A stretch of DNA of 64,000 nucleotides from Isoperla grammatica (taxonomy: Eukaryota; Arthropoda; Insecta; Plecoptera; Perlodidae): the NCBI GenBank assembly GCA_945910005.1, contig OX246739.1, positions 37,396,608 to 37,460,607 on the forward strand. Direction: 5' to 3'. Below are positions 25,236-37,419 of the stretch, in pieces; the first letter of the stretch is position 1, and the number at the start of each line of letters is the position of its first letter. The position numbers were made by a program, and so were the translations under genes. The notes under the pieces are model-generated. The model saw nothing but the letters and a program-made list of their open reading frames with translations, did no database searches and was not told the DNA's origin.

Positions 25236-25919
25236 GGGGCTGGTATACAACAATGCAGCTGAAGACAGACAGTACCAATCAAGGATGATAGGAGTGAACC
25301 GTGCACAGGTCATTACTGAGGTTGCGGCGATGCACCGGCCCTTCTAATGCCCATCTGCAGCTCTTTTGTAGTTGTAGCGGTTCTCAGAATGCAGTGTCCA
25401 GATAACTTCCGGTTTGATTGCAGCCACAACCGGTTCATTCACATCTGGTCAATGCGAAGAATGCCGAGCGGACTTGATACCAAATTAGGCTTTAATCATA
25501 GTCAGATCCACAACAGAGAAAGTGGCCGGACGAATATTAGCGTAGTCAGGCGACCGCCGCAGTCACAAATTCACAATATATCACACCACACACGCACACG
25601 TACCTCTCTGTACGGAGGAGGTGCGTAGGCCCAATTAAACTGGATTCGGATCGGTTTGGTTCGTTTCGTATAGGATTGGGTTGGATCGGATCGGAAATGT
25701 TCGATATCCATTTCCAAGGTGTTCTGAACCATGAAGCACTTCTAGTCCTTTATAACTCTCGTAACTATGTCGGAAACACTACAATTGTTATTCAAGGGGT
25801 GTTCATTCACAAAAATTATTAACAGAGCAATTTATATTATTAAACAACAATAATAATCATTCATACAATTATTAATATACGAGCAAATAATACAAATGTT
25901 GAATACATTTTTTTAATAT

Positions 25920-26130
25920 TCAGTGTTTAACGACGTACTTGACAACTAGGTCGTATGACGTCGGGAAATGACTGGAGGAAAGGGACAAGTAGGAGGAGGA
26001 CGTAAAGAGGATGAAAGGGGAAAGGAGAGGACGTTGACTGCTTTTCTTCTGACTTCTCTACGTCGACCTGTTACCAGTCGAAGCATACGAGCTCTGCCGG
26101 CATAGCTCTCGCAAATCTGCCCCCCCCCCC
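25920..26130 (+). mobile_element. SINE family C, copy 2
   Basis: Starts AGTGTTTAACGACGTACTTG, then AGGTCGTATGACGTCGGG and GGGACAAGTAGGAGG. It ends in an 11-base C run. Confidence 0.5.
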
Positions 26131-27434
26131 ACGATAAGGTATAGCAGTCACTGGGCAGGTTGATTAATGAATGTAAGCAGAAAAATAAATATTGCATCCA
26201 TCATTATAGATACAAAAAAATAGCTGACCAGCCCTGCTTCGTTTGAATAAGTGGGGTGGTAGTTTTCTACAGTGAGGAATAATGTTATTACTACCTTGCG
26301 TAGCTGTCATCTTGAGTTGAAGAGGGACACAACACAACAGATGTATGCCTGCAGCATGCCATACGTTCTACATAACAATTGATGTTATCTCTAACAACAG
26401 GCCGGCGTGGCGTGGCGTGGCCTACAATCGTAAATTATTATTACACACATTCGCAGTGGGACATAGAGGCACTGAAAGCCTGTGGAATCGTTCCCGCTTT
26501 ATTCATTTTTAGCATTATCATTTTTCAGTAATCAAACAAATTATGAGAAAATGCTTAAAATGGGCGGGAAAGTTTTGAGCAAGAATTCCTAATTCACATG
26601 TAATTAGGCATATGATTGATACACTGAGCGTATTTTGATTATTGATGTGATTGGAAACAATCCATACATTCTATTTCGATTATTTCGTACTGTTTAAAAA
26701 CGTTTTGTTATTGTGTTTAGGTAAGACAAATCCGTAGCTGAACGTTATACAATGACTTACAATACTATGCAGAATTCTGGAGGTAATTGAGCTGAATTTA
26801 ATGTTGGCGGTAGTCTTTGTTAACTCTTTGTCACACATTCCATAATTTCGCTGTTCATAATTCGATGTAAATAACGCCTACCTTACTGCAGACGTGTAAA
26901 TGTCGTAGGCCTGTGCAAACTCATCGGCAGTTCAACCTACAATCATGTATTCGTTTTATTATCCTTGCGTGATTTGTTAAGTAGTTGGCAAATTAGCACT
27001 TCTAAGAAATGGCCTCTTCGTATTGTATAAATTAAAACTGAGATTTGTTTTATGTTTTTCCTAGTCGTGTAATGGTGTTTAGTGTCGGCGTAAAAGCTTA
27101 CTTCGAGCTGTGGGTGTGTTGTCAAGAGAATTGTTGTAAGAAAGGGGAAGGTAACGTCGTAAAGAAGAGAAATACAGCTCAGAGAGAAGATGTTTGCTTA
27201 CCAAGCTCACGACGAATCTAAAACATCTGCTATTATTTATGTGATAACTGTTTATTGTAACAAAAGCATAAACAAATTGTGACGACTTCGAAAATTTCTT
27301 ATGCATGGGGGACAGCTACCGAACATCAACTTGATTCAACTCCGCGTGACAGCGCCACGGTTCCGAAAGTTCCTAAAGTTCCGAAAATCGCACAGAAAAT
27401 AATATTGAAATATCCATGATTATAAACTGACATC

Positions 27435-27600
27435 ACTGATTGCGTAGAGGATGGTCTATAGTAAAACGTGGTCCCTGAGTTCCAGGTTCGAATCCTGGCT
27501 TGGGCCTGGATGTCAAGTAGCGGGTTCTTCATAGCCACTCACCCATCGCCTTGATGCCAAAATATGTAACGTAAAGCCTAAAAATCATCACCTAAGATAA
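27435..27600 (+). mobile_element. SINE family D, copy 1
   Basis: B box GGTTCGAATCC at 27485-27495, preceded by an A-box-like AGAGGATGGTCTATAGT. It has the shared tail GCCAAAATATGTAACGTAAA followed by GCCTAAAAATCATCAC. Confidence 0.65.
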
Positions 27601-28109
27601 CTATGTAGCTACTTTGTATAATTTCTACTGTGCCAAGGTTTACAACGTGCGGCCCTACTGCAGTAGTATTATAGTAGGCGGACTAACAGAACCAACGATG
27701 CTCTTCAATGAGTTAGCGAGCCGCCCACACTCCAAGGGCGAGCGGACCATGGCCGCGGCTGCGGGCGACAAGTGCGGGGATTGTGATGGTAATGGTGCCG
27801 ATGTGAGACAAGTGCGCTCGGCCTCGAACCCACGCCTGTCAGCGTAGTGTTGAAGTTGACGCGTTGCGTTAGAACGCGGGTGGAGCAAGATGAAGCACGA
27901 GCAGAATAAGATTGATGAGAATACGGATTCGGATAATGATAATGCAATCTATTGTGACTATGGATATGGAATCCCTATATTTTATACTGCAGAGCGCAAA
28001 CCGCCTTAAGCAGATTTGTAATTAATTTAATTTAATATTTCATATAAATGCCCGTTATAAGGTGCAGACCAGTTTTATCTAATGTGCCCCTCTTCAGGTG
28101 ACTAACTAG

Positions 28110-28260
28110 ATATATGGTAGGGTCCGGTTGCTTTTAGTAGGACTCAATACCAGCATTCGCTTTTACGACTGAGAAAAGCCTCGGAAAAAACCTCAGTCAG
28201 GATCTTGCCACACAGGATTGCCGGTGGTCGTAATTGAACCAGCGACCTCCAGAGATGGAG
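28110..28260 (+). mobile_element. SINE family E, copy 1
   Basis: GACTGAGAAAAGCCTCGG, then AAAAAACCTCAGTCAGGAT and GCCGGTGGTCGTAATTGAAC. Related text is at 43560-43690 and 60850-60960. The 'cctcagtcaggat' block is a style I associate with arthropod SINEs. Confidence 0.5.
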
Positions 28261-28327
28261 TATCTTGTATAGTATGTTATAGATAATAAGAAAAATTGTG
28301 AACAAAACCAAAACAGTACGAAAAAAA

Positions 28328-28506
28328 TGAATTGAATTGAATTGAATTGAATTAAATTAAATTGAATTGAATTGAATTGAATTGAATTGAATTGAATTGA
28401 ATTGGATTGAATTGAATCGGATTGAATTGAATTGAACTGAATTGAATTGAATTGAATTGAATTGAATTGAATTGAATTGAATCGAATTGAATTTAATCAA
28501 ATTGAA
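28328..28506. repeat. AATTG pentanucleotide array
   Basis: About 35 units of GAATT/AATTG over 180 bases with a few single-base interruptions. Read as protein it gives only low-complexity sequence. Confidence 0.95.
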
Positions 28507-29710
28507 TACCTCTGAGACACCTCTACTGATGATGGATATCGATCACAATGATGAGAGGAATAGCAATGAGTAGAAGAAGACGGGGAAGATAATATCTTAG
28601 ATGGTTTCGCCACAACTACGGAAAAAAATACTTGCGCCAACGAAATTGAGTATGTTTACCAAGGGAGTCGCCAAATGTTTGTATACACTAAAGTGAGGCC
28701 GTGCAAACTGTTTGCCAAACGTGTGGCATTCCGGCGCACGCACCGAGCTTAGAAAGTCTCTCGCTCGCTTTCGTTCAATCGAACCGCATAATATATAGAC
28801 AACCTGCTGTCAATGTCGTTCAGATAACTTTCTGCCAGACTAGTTTGTGATCGCTGTCAACCTCTTGTCGTTGGCGGAACAACGACACTTTCGTTTTCTT
28901 GGGTGGTTTAACGTTTAACAAGCTGTACTGAGCTTTCTTTAATGAGACTTTCAACACAAAAAGTAAAATATTAACATTATATCGTAAGTATGGTGTATCT
29001 CTTAAAAAGAAGTTTTCTATTTGTAGAACAAGTTGCATAATCCATATCAACCAATTATACTTTCATATGACGTAGCTAGGGAATTGGTAGAAAAGGTGTA
29101 TATTCAAATTTGTCGACTGAAGGAGTAGGAATTATTATTATTCTCTGAGTTTTTCATGAGGTGCTCTAAATAAATAATTAGGATAAAAAGAGGTACAACT
29201 TAACAAATGTTATTTTAGGCTTGAAAACAAACTTTTTACTGCAAAGCTTTGCTTTCTCACAGGAAGGCGCAACTGCCGTCAAACGCAGCCTTATCTTGAC
29301 ATTTGACCTACCAATAAAATATCTCCACTCCAGAATAATGAAAGATAGACTTTATAGTAAACGGAAGTTGTTCAAGAATGTGAGATAATTGCCTGTACTC
29401 TGTAGGATTGCACATTCTAAAATTATCTATGTATACAAATGCAAGCAAATATTGCACATTTTGTAAAAAGGTTTACTCAAAATCAGATCTAGTAACAGCT
29501 GATGCCTCCTCGATCTGCCGTTTACTAAGTCACTATTGCTGCGGTCGTCACACAACGCACTAAATGATAAATAATTAACCGTTCGATTTAAAAAAAATTA
29601 AAAATTAATTAATAAAAAAGTAAAATAAATGTTTTTGATGTTATTTCGAGTAGTGTTATTAATTACATTATTGTCGCACAAATGCCCTAAAACGTGAAGA
29701 GAAACCGCAT

Positions 29711-30244
29711 TAGAGGTCTGCACGGGCCTAAATATAGAAGTCCAGCCCGGCCCGGGCCCGGTATTTCAGGCCCGGGCCCGTACCGGCCCGTACTGAGTAA
29801 GCTAATCAAAGCGCGGGCCCGGCCCAGGCCCGCCTGAAGTGTAAATTGGCCAGTAAAAGCCCGTTCAACTTGATTTCTATGGTATTTGACAAGGAATACG
29901 AACGACAGGGTGGGAACAAAAAGGAGATTAGATGAAACGAAATAAGTAACGATTGCCAGTGAAAGTATGTATCGAAAAGAATTACAACACAAATGTTGTG
30001 ACCGGATGTTTATACTCTTTCGGGTTTGTTTTAAGTTTCGGAAATGTTGGTAAAATAACATTACTTTTCTTTCATTGCAATTAAAAAAAAATAAAAAAGC
30101 CCGAAAAATCCTTCCTCGGTCAGTGATATGTAGGCCCAGGCCCGGCCCGGGCCCGTTTTAACAAACATATCAAGGCCCGTACTCGGGCCCGCGGGCCGGG
30201 CCGGCCTGGCCCGCGGGCCAAGCCCGTACCCGTTCAGACCTCTA
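29711..30244. mobile_element. Nonautonomous hAT element with 8-bp duplication
   Basis: 534 bases bounded by inverted ends TAGAGGTCTGCACGGG and, on the other side in reverse complement, TAGAGGTCTGAACGGG. Both flanks carry AACCGCAT (29703-29710 and 30245-30252), the 8-bp duplication expected of hAT transposition. Both subterminal regions are packed with GGCCCGGGCC-type palindromes while the middle is AT-rich. No transposase frame remains. Confidence 0.88.
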
Positions 30245-32269
30245 AACCGCATACTATGAAGGGGAAAATACAGAACGTCCGCTCACGTCTCTTCTTTGTT
30301 TTGTGTTAATTTTATGGATACTTGCGACTTCAATATCTCATGCTTACATGCAAGCTCGCCAAAAGTGTACTAGATGCATCTTTAAGCTTAATTAAGGGAG
30401 AGCTGCCAGAATTTTGCCACTTATTAATGCGATGGTTACGTAAACATGAAATATCGGGATGGCAAAGACCAGAAAGTTATTATAACTTAACTAACATACT
30501 AGTAAAGTAGAAAACGCATCCAGGTCCCATGGCACTTGTAAAGAAGGCTCACGAAGGCAGACGCCGCGGAACGAAGTTGCGTAGTAGGCCAGAATTACGT
30601 ACTTTTCATGCACTAGTGACGGTCAGAGATTCCTTGTAGCTGTTTACGCATCAAAACGTGCGTTGTCGCCTGCCTGATCGACAAGTGTAGGTCTGTGTGA
30701 CGTCACACGCTCAGCTTTGCCAAGTGATATATCGCATTCGGACATTCGTACATTTCTCACGGATCAAAGAACGACGTGTTCTATAATACTCCCGCAGAAC
30801 CGATCACTACGAAATATCCGTTTGGTTTCCTTCAGGGGGTCCCATTAACCAGCTTGACGATTTATGTTACGCGTTTTCTTTTCTTCTTGGATCAACGCGA
30901 AGTCATGACAAGCAGGAAATCGCTTCAACACGTAACGAATATAACTTCTTTCATTTGGTCATTGGCTATTCTTGAAACATACGGCAGGCAGACTGTTATG
31001 ACAAGAGTTTCTGCCTGGCTGGACGGCTGTATAACAACTGTCAGACAAACTATTGTGTACGTTTGACAATGCCAACAATATCACACCTTTCGATAGAGTT
31101 GGACAAGTTACACAAATAAACGATCAGTATGCAGTTCGAAAATATACTCATATAAAATCAATTGGAACTGCAGTTGTGTTCCAAAAAAATAAATATATAC
31201 TGACCATCTTTTCAAAATTAATTAAACATTCATCGATAATTAAAACAAATATCGTAATTATAACAACCACCTAATTTGGCGATTATAGATATTTACTGAA
31301 TGTTAATTGATCAGATTATTTAGAGACCACTAATTCCAAATAAGAATAAAGTAAACTAAAGTTGACTTCAAACCAATAAAAACATGTTTCTTCTTTAGTG
31401 TAGTATACAAGTATTTGAAAGAAAAACTGTAGATCTGTATAGATCCATCATGGAATTGTCTTAAATTTTTTTACAAATCCAAACTATCGTAACCAGACCA
31501 ATCCAACACGTGTGACGACACTGTCCCGTTAGGGGTAGTAGACCTAGTATTGGAAAGGAAGTGTTACTCCAATGGGTCAAGACATAAGTCGGTGTTTCAT
31601 TGCTCCGATGTAAGTCACTGTTGTTGTTTACATTATGTCACTGCTACTTCCAACGGGTCCGAAAGTCAACGTCCATGCCAGAGTTTGCAGATTATTGTAA
31701 CCTTGAAACCATTGACAGCAAAATACACAATATTGACCGATAGTGGTTTGCGAAGCATCAGGCATCACTCGATGTAGGAGTCGTCGGAACTCCTATTGTA
31801 GGGTAGGGCCTACACAACAGCTTTACCTGTGCCCTCTTCTTCACTAGACAAACTACGTGTTGGATTGTTAGGTTAATTATGTTGTAGGGTATGTAACATA
31901 TATGTGGGTTCAATCCGGTTCATCTAACTTCTTTTACTCCTTTGAACGTCTACAGCTTTGCCATATACATTCCCAAATCCAACTTTAGATGCGCACCGTA
32001 AGTAACCCTTTGTATAGTCAGCAAATGCAAATGTGACGAGAATCTTTACGTCCTGAGCGCTGCCCTTGAGAGCGAAAGAGAGAGGAAGTGATGGACCACT
32101 GAGAGCGAGTGAGAAAAGAAGTGGTGTCCCGTCCCACTGCATTCTTCGTGAGTGGGATAACTAGTGGGTGCACAACTACGTAGTCTTGCATAACTAGTAT
32201 TCAATCGTACGTATAAGCAGAAACTGTACGGCCGAGTAGTCCGGTAAAAAAATTGTACTCGGTGGAAGA

Positions 32270-33100
32270 TATGGTAACAAGGCGCAGGTCCGCCGCGCCT
32301 GTTACGTTGTTGTCTGACGTTTCCAGTAGGTTAACTGGTCCTCCGCACCCCAGTGTTGTCAAGTAGGATCTTCCGCAAAGTAAATTTTAAGTCATCTCAG
32401 CTGTTAAATGCTTCTCCAAAGTCCTTTTCTATTTTCTTAATCAAGATACACGCCAGTAAAAATAAACTCAAAGAAGGTTGTTGGTATTGTTAGCTACCAT
32501 AAATGTCAATCATGCCTTTCTTCCGCAAAATACTCACCATCCCTTGTAGTACAGGCAGCTAAAACCATATCCAAACCATATAAATGTTAAATACGTACAG
32601 GCACCGATTGACCACAGCGATTCTCAAATTCGGTATTTTATGTCATTCGATTTATAAATTTCAAGTACAAAATAATCGGTGTACACTTGTTTCTGAAAGC
32701 TATGCACCCACAGTTCAAGTTGGTCTGAGAACCTGACAACGTGAGACTTTTACAACCTTGTACAAAGAGAGCAACAAATCAGTCTTCTTTTGAACCCAAA
32801 ATTTGCCAGCCTGCTTCTTGATACGGAAAATAGTGTACACAATAATATGCTCTTGCCCAATGCACCCGTTATATCAGCAATTGAGATCCCCCATAAGTGA
32901 GGTGGTAGCAGGCAATGTTTTCGGTCCACCGCGCCTGTTTATGGTTGTGAGACATATTCAGTAGTCTCTGGTCCAATGCACCTATTATTTCAGTCACATC
33001 ATAAAAAAGATATTCAACAATGTGCAATGCGAAGCTGTGAGTTTCTGGTCCACCGCGCCTGTTGTGAGGCCCCTGGTCATCAGCACCTGTTATTTCAGTT
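32270..33100. repeat. Diverged repeats with CCACCGCGCCTGTT motif
   Basis: The motif CTGGTCCACCGCGCCTGTT or a close variant appears near 32290, 32925, 32960, 33045 and 33070, often followed by ATTTCAGT. Spacing is irregular. No gene recognised. Confidence 0.55.
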
Positions 33101-34739
33101 GTTCAAGTCATCGTCCATTAGAATTATTCCCAGGGGACGAACAAATTAGTGCCGAAACCAAACGTTGTTACAAGTTTACAAATAAATCATTTACCATGAA
33201 ATGGCAAAAACGAAAGGTCATTATTTCCTTCACATGTTGCAGGCGGCCGAATTTACTTTTAGGCTTCAAGTTATTCTTATTATTGGTGAATACAATCACG
33301 TTTAAATTTTTACAACAATTTCTGTTTTCAAATATCTCAACAGGTACAGTGAGTGACATATCACCACCTTAGGCCATTTACTGATGTCCACAATAGATTG
33401 CCAAACCACCGTGCATTCATTATAACACAATATATAAACTACGAGCAAGTCGAGTATATACTATATACACACCATTGAAAACACCCATTTCAAACCACAG
33501 TTTCAATTCGTTTTGAAATGATGAATGTGTCTCCGTAGTGGCTATGTTATATGGCAGAGAGAGAGAGAGACCAAGATGATTAACTGAAAGTCGGTATCTT
33601 GTGGGGGCCATATTTAAACACAGCTCCACGCATTGTAACCTTTGTCTTACTCTATCGCATTTGAAGATTTTGGATGCAGAAAGGTATAGTCAATAATAAT
33701 CAGATTCGTTATAACTGGTGCCCAAATCTTAGACATTAATTAGTCACTAATAAATATTGAAAACAACAATTCGCCAACTTTTTACATCCATTGATAGTCG
33801 AACGTCATGAATTGCAAACTAAACTAATCATAACAATTGAAATAAATTCAAGTTCAAATGTGCACCAATGCTCATTACCTAACCACAAAGTGGAACGATT
33901 CCACTGATTGGTTCTAGATTTATTTGTCCAATCCGATCGGAATCATTCGTTGTTTTTTTTTGCTAGGGATCTCCTCTAGGCATTGACCTATAAAGGTAAA
34001 ATATTTCGACTCTATAATACGTTATTTCGATTCATCGACCTTGCTTTCATCACAATCCCGTCACGCAACGATCGGCCTCGACTGTTCATCGCATGCAACA
34101 AGTATTAGGGAAAATACTATACCGCTAACATTAAACCGCGCGAAATTAAAGTGTATTTAGTATAATCTCAAAAACGCTACCCAACATTAAAAAGTGTTTT
34201 CTGGTCCGTCAGTGATGTAAACACATTACACTAGAGGAAATAAGTTGATTTTGCGTCTTTCTAATATTAATGCAGATGATAGTAAGTTTCCAAGTACTTT
34301 TTGTTTAAAATACAATTTCGAGAGTAGTGCAATGCGCATTTGTATTTATTTATTTTGTAAAGAAAATGATAATACCATCTATTAGTTCCAACAATCAATG
34401 TTTATTTGTATGAATATTTACATAAATGAAAGTTACTGCGAGTGACACGTTTATGAAACGAATCAAAATAACCTCAAAAAACTGTGTGGCAGATTACAGA
34501 TGGCGCCCCTACACGCAGTAAAACATTTCGATATACCGGTCGAAGTGGGCTATAGTCGATGAGTCGGAATCACATTCGATTAGGACGCGGCAAGTCAGCA
34601 GGTCACATAAACCACAAGACAGAAGACAGTCGGATTCTCACAGCGCGCTCACTCACGTACTTTAGGTCATGGAGGTCACGCGCCGGCTAGGCCTAGGCCC
34701 GACCGTTCTAATCCCCCCTCTCTTCGGTCACGCCCGTGT

Positions 34740-34835
34740 GTTCTCACACTCGACACTTACATGACTGGGACTCGAACACAGAACCTGCGGTTATCGGTGT
34801 TCCAACATAGAGCTACCGCGGCCCCACATTTAAAC
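34740..34835 (-). mobile_element. tRNA-like SINE head
   Basis: On the minus strand: CGCGGTAGCTCTATGTTGG (A-box-like) and GTGTTCGAGTCCCAG (B-box-like), about 35 bases apart. The cloverleaf is not convincing. Confidence 0.55.
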
Positions 34836-34961
34836 CGTAAACGTGTCTTATATTTGCTTGATCAGACATTATGTCCACTCCTGCATGAACAAAATCAATT
34901 CCTTGCACAAATAATCGCACACAATCTAGAAAACATAAAACTTGAGGAAGGAGACGAAATA

Positions 34962-35150
34962 CCCCCCCCCCCCCCCCCAACCCCCCACCATTAAATTTGA
35001 CCCGCCATTAATTTTGAACACAAACAAAATGATTGCTTGCATAAATGCTCACATACATTATAATGTAAATATAATCGTACAACGTTTGTAGACAAACGAA
35101 ATGATAAAGAATTCGTGAAAATTCAGGAGGTGCGGGGGGGGGGGGGGGGG
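34962..35150. repeat. Poly-C and poly-G tracts
   Basis: A run of 17 C at 34962-34978, further CCCCCC at 34981, and a run of 17 G at 35134-35150. The C and G runs are complementary and about 155 bases apart. Confidence 0.9.
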
Positions 35151-36954
35151 AGAGATCATCACTTTACGTACCCACTCGACCCCCCTCACTGTACAAGAAT
35201 GCAGTGCAGACACCAAGGCATGCATAATTGTTTTTCCTGCTCGTAATTCTCATTAATGTGTTGTCTGAGTAGCAAAGGCGCCGCGCACTCAAGTCATCAA
35301 CGCCAAATAACCCGGCGAGCAGAGAGAAGGAGAAGAGCCGTTATGTAAGCTCGTGCGCTGGCCGACCGATCGCGCAATACACGACAGACGTGTGTGTGCA
35401 GGTATACTTCAGCACGACGTTTCGACCGGCTGTTATATTATGCGACGTTTCGACGATAAGGGTTTAGATCCGCTTGAACTGCGGACGACAGATTCGTTTT
35501 ACACAATATGATTCTAAGATTGTTTTTTAATTATTGATTTTTCCTTCTTTTGTATTTAATTTTTTGAACATATTTTCTTACTATGTTTATGAAACTTAAT
35601 TATTTTTGTAAATTTGTTTTCTATTTTGTATATTTCATTATTCTTAGGTCTTCTATAATTACTTTGATGTCTTTTCCCTGTTTTGTTACATTATTTAGTT
35701 AGTATTTTTGGCAGTCACTCCTTTCGTTTACAACAGTCCAGTTTGCTTTTCTGCCAACACCTTTTTGATTGTGTATGAAATGAATAGGGATATATAATAA
35801 AACAGATAACAACGAGCATACATTCGACGTGATAACCGATTCAAGCTCCCGAATGAGTGTCTCGTGGTTTGCCAGCTCTGTGTTGATGTGACAGACAGGA
35901 TGGAGGCGACGCCCGCGGGATGACAGGCAGCGCAGTTCGGAGGTCATCTAGGTGACGACATCCCATTCAACGCAGTTTATACTACGGGCCGTCCCGTTGG
36001 GATATATCGTCCTTCTTTTACATTGATCGTTCGGGATGGGTGAAGTTACTTCACTTTTCGGTAGAGGAAGGCTGCGTGCCGCCATTCCTTCTCAATATTC
36101 TGCATCACGCTACGCCGTTTGGTGAAGGCTAAAATAAGTACTATGTAAAAGTAAAATTACAAATCAAAACATGATTTTTATATAGGGCTTAAATAAATGA
36201 CAGATTTTAAATTCAACACGAATCCATACAAGTTTAATAGCCCCTGAATGAACAGTCAAATGTTCAATTATTCAATATTTCCTTTAATTAAGTAAAATAT
36301 TACGGTACACCTTCTTTTTGTGCACGAGATGGCTGGCATCCCTACGTAACGAGTATTGACTGTAAATACAACTACGTACAACGAGGGACAACTTTTAATA
36401 AATGCTATCTGGAAATAAAAATAGCAAAACTATAACAGCTATAAACTATAACTATGTAAACAGTAGCTATAGTATTTTTAGGGCTAACATTAGGATGGTC
36501 TGTACTGTAGGGTTTGAATAACTAACGGTTTTTAATTTAAGAAGCAGTTCAATTTTTATAGCCCATAAATACAGTTTATTTTAAGCTAAGTAAGGTATTT
36601 GGTAGTTTCCGGTGACTATAGTAGGAATATTACTAAACTCGGATCATTAACATAATTACCTATTTAAGTATATTCTTTTGAAAGCTTGCAAGAATGCACC
36701 GATGTTTTTTGAGCAATTTTCATTAAATGCACGGAATTTTTAAAACGAAGACTAAGAGAAGATATGTTTCGTAATCATAAAAATATTTTTCGTATATAAT
36801 GTAATTATTATCTAGAAACCTGTACAAGATATGTTACCAAAAAACTTTAAACCATGCGATAATGAATGGATTTCTTTTTATAGAAATACCTGGTACAAAG
36901 ATAAATAAAAATTAATCACTTAACAAGATAAGATCTTAACTGTAAATACACAAT

Positions 36955-37419
36955 AGTAGGGTAGAAAAGGGGGTTCTGGATCACTTTTGGAGGAGCCGGC
37001 GAGCGAACCGATCCCGCGCGCCTCACACATTACAGCTTCCAAGTTCATGTGTAATACTTTCACTTTTATGTATTAATAAACTGACATATTAGTTAATAGT
37101 CTGTAGGTTAATGACCCAATTAGAATATACACACTTTCACGACCACCACCCCAACACAAAACTACTTTTAATTTCCAAAAAAATCCATTTAATTCTCTAT
37201 CTTCGGGAGGAGAGGTGTGGGGAAATAAAATTAATCAACTCTTTATTCCGATTTGGTGTATCTAGACGCGGATTAATTGAACACTTTGTAAAATGGAAAG
37301 GCTATAGTGAAAATTTTAACTCGTGGCTTTAATGTAAGGTTTTATGTTAACTTAGCCTAACATAAAACCTTACATTAAGCCTGAAAGAAGTGATCCAGAA
37401 CCCACTTCTCTACCCTACT
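36955..37419. mobile_element. Miniature Maverick/Polinton derivative
   Basis: 465 bases with 32-base inverted ends matching at 30 positions (36955-36986 and 37388-37419), starting AGTAGGGTAGA and including GGGTTCTGGATCACTT. Both flanks are CACAAT (36949-36954 and 37420-37425), a 6-bp duplication. Maverick/Polinton elements are known for 6-bp duplications, ends starting AG and an integrase with a C-terminal chromodomain, and a chromodomain remnant lies inside. The normal 15-20 kb of other genes is absent, so this is a deletion derivative. Near the right end a 20-base hairpin arm (AATGTAAGGTTTTATGTTA) is present. Confidence 0.82.
37213..37332 (+). pseudogene. Chromodomain remnant of a Maverick-type integrase
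   Basis: An open frame ends in VSRRGLIEHFVKWKGYSENF followed by NSWL and a stop at 37330. The 'F-V-K-W-K-G-Y' core and the terminal N-S-W are chromodomain hallmarks. The F-N-S-W ending is, from memory, characteristic of Maverick/Polinton integrases. About 35 residues are recognisable; the catalytic DDE core is missing. The upstream part of the frame (from 37111) is not recognisable and may be fused intergenic sequence. Confidence 0.75.

Noticed and set aside
30322..30510. 62-residue plus-strand frame with a KGELPEFCHLLMRWLRKHE stretch
   Set aside because: Looks protein-like but has no recognisable domain, no splice signals in phase and AT-rich codons; not enough to call.
34740..34835. tRNA gene on the minus strand
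   Set aside because: Same reason: pol III boxes without a good cloverleaf.
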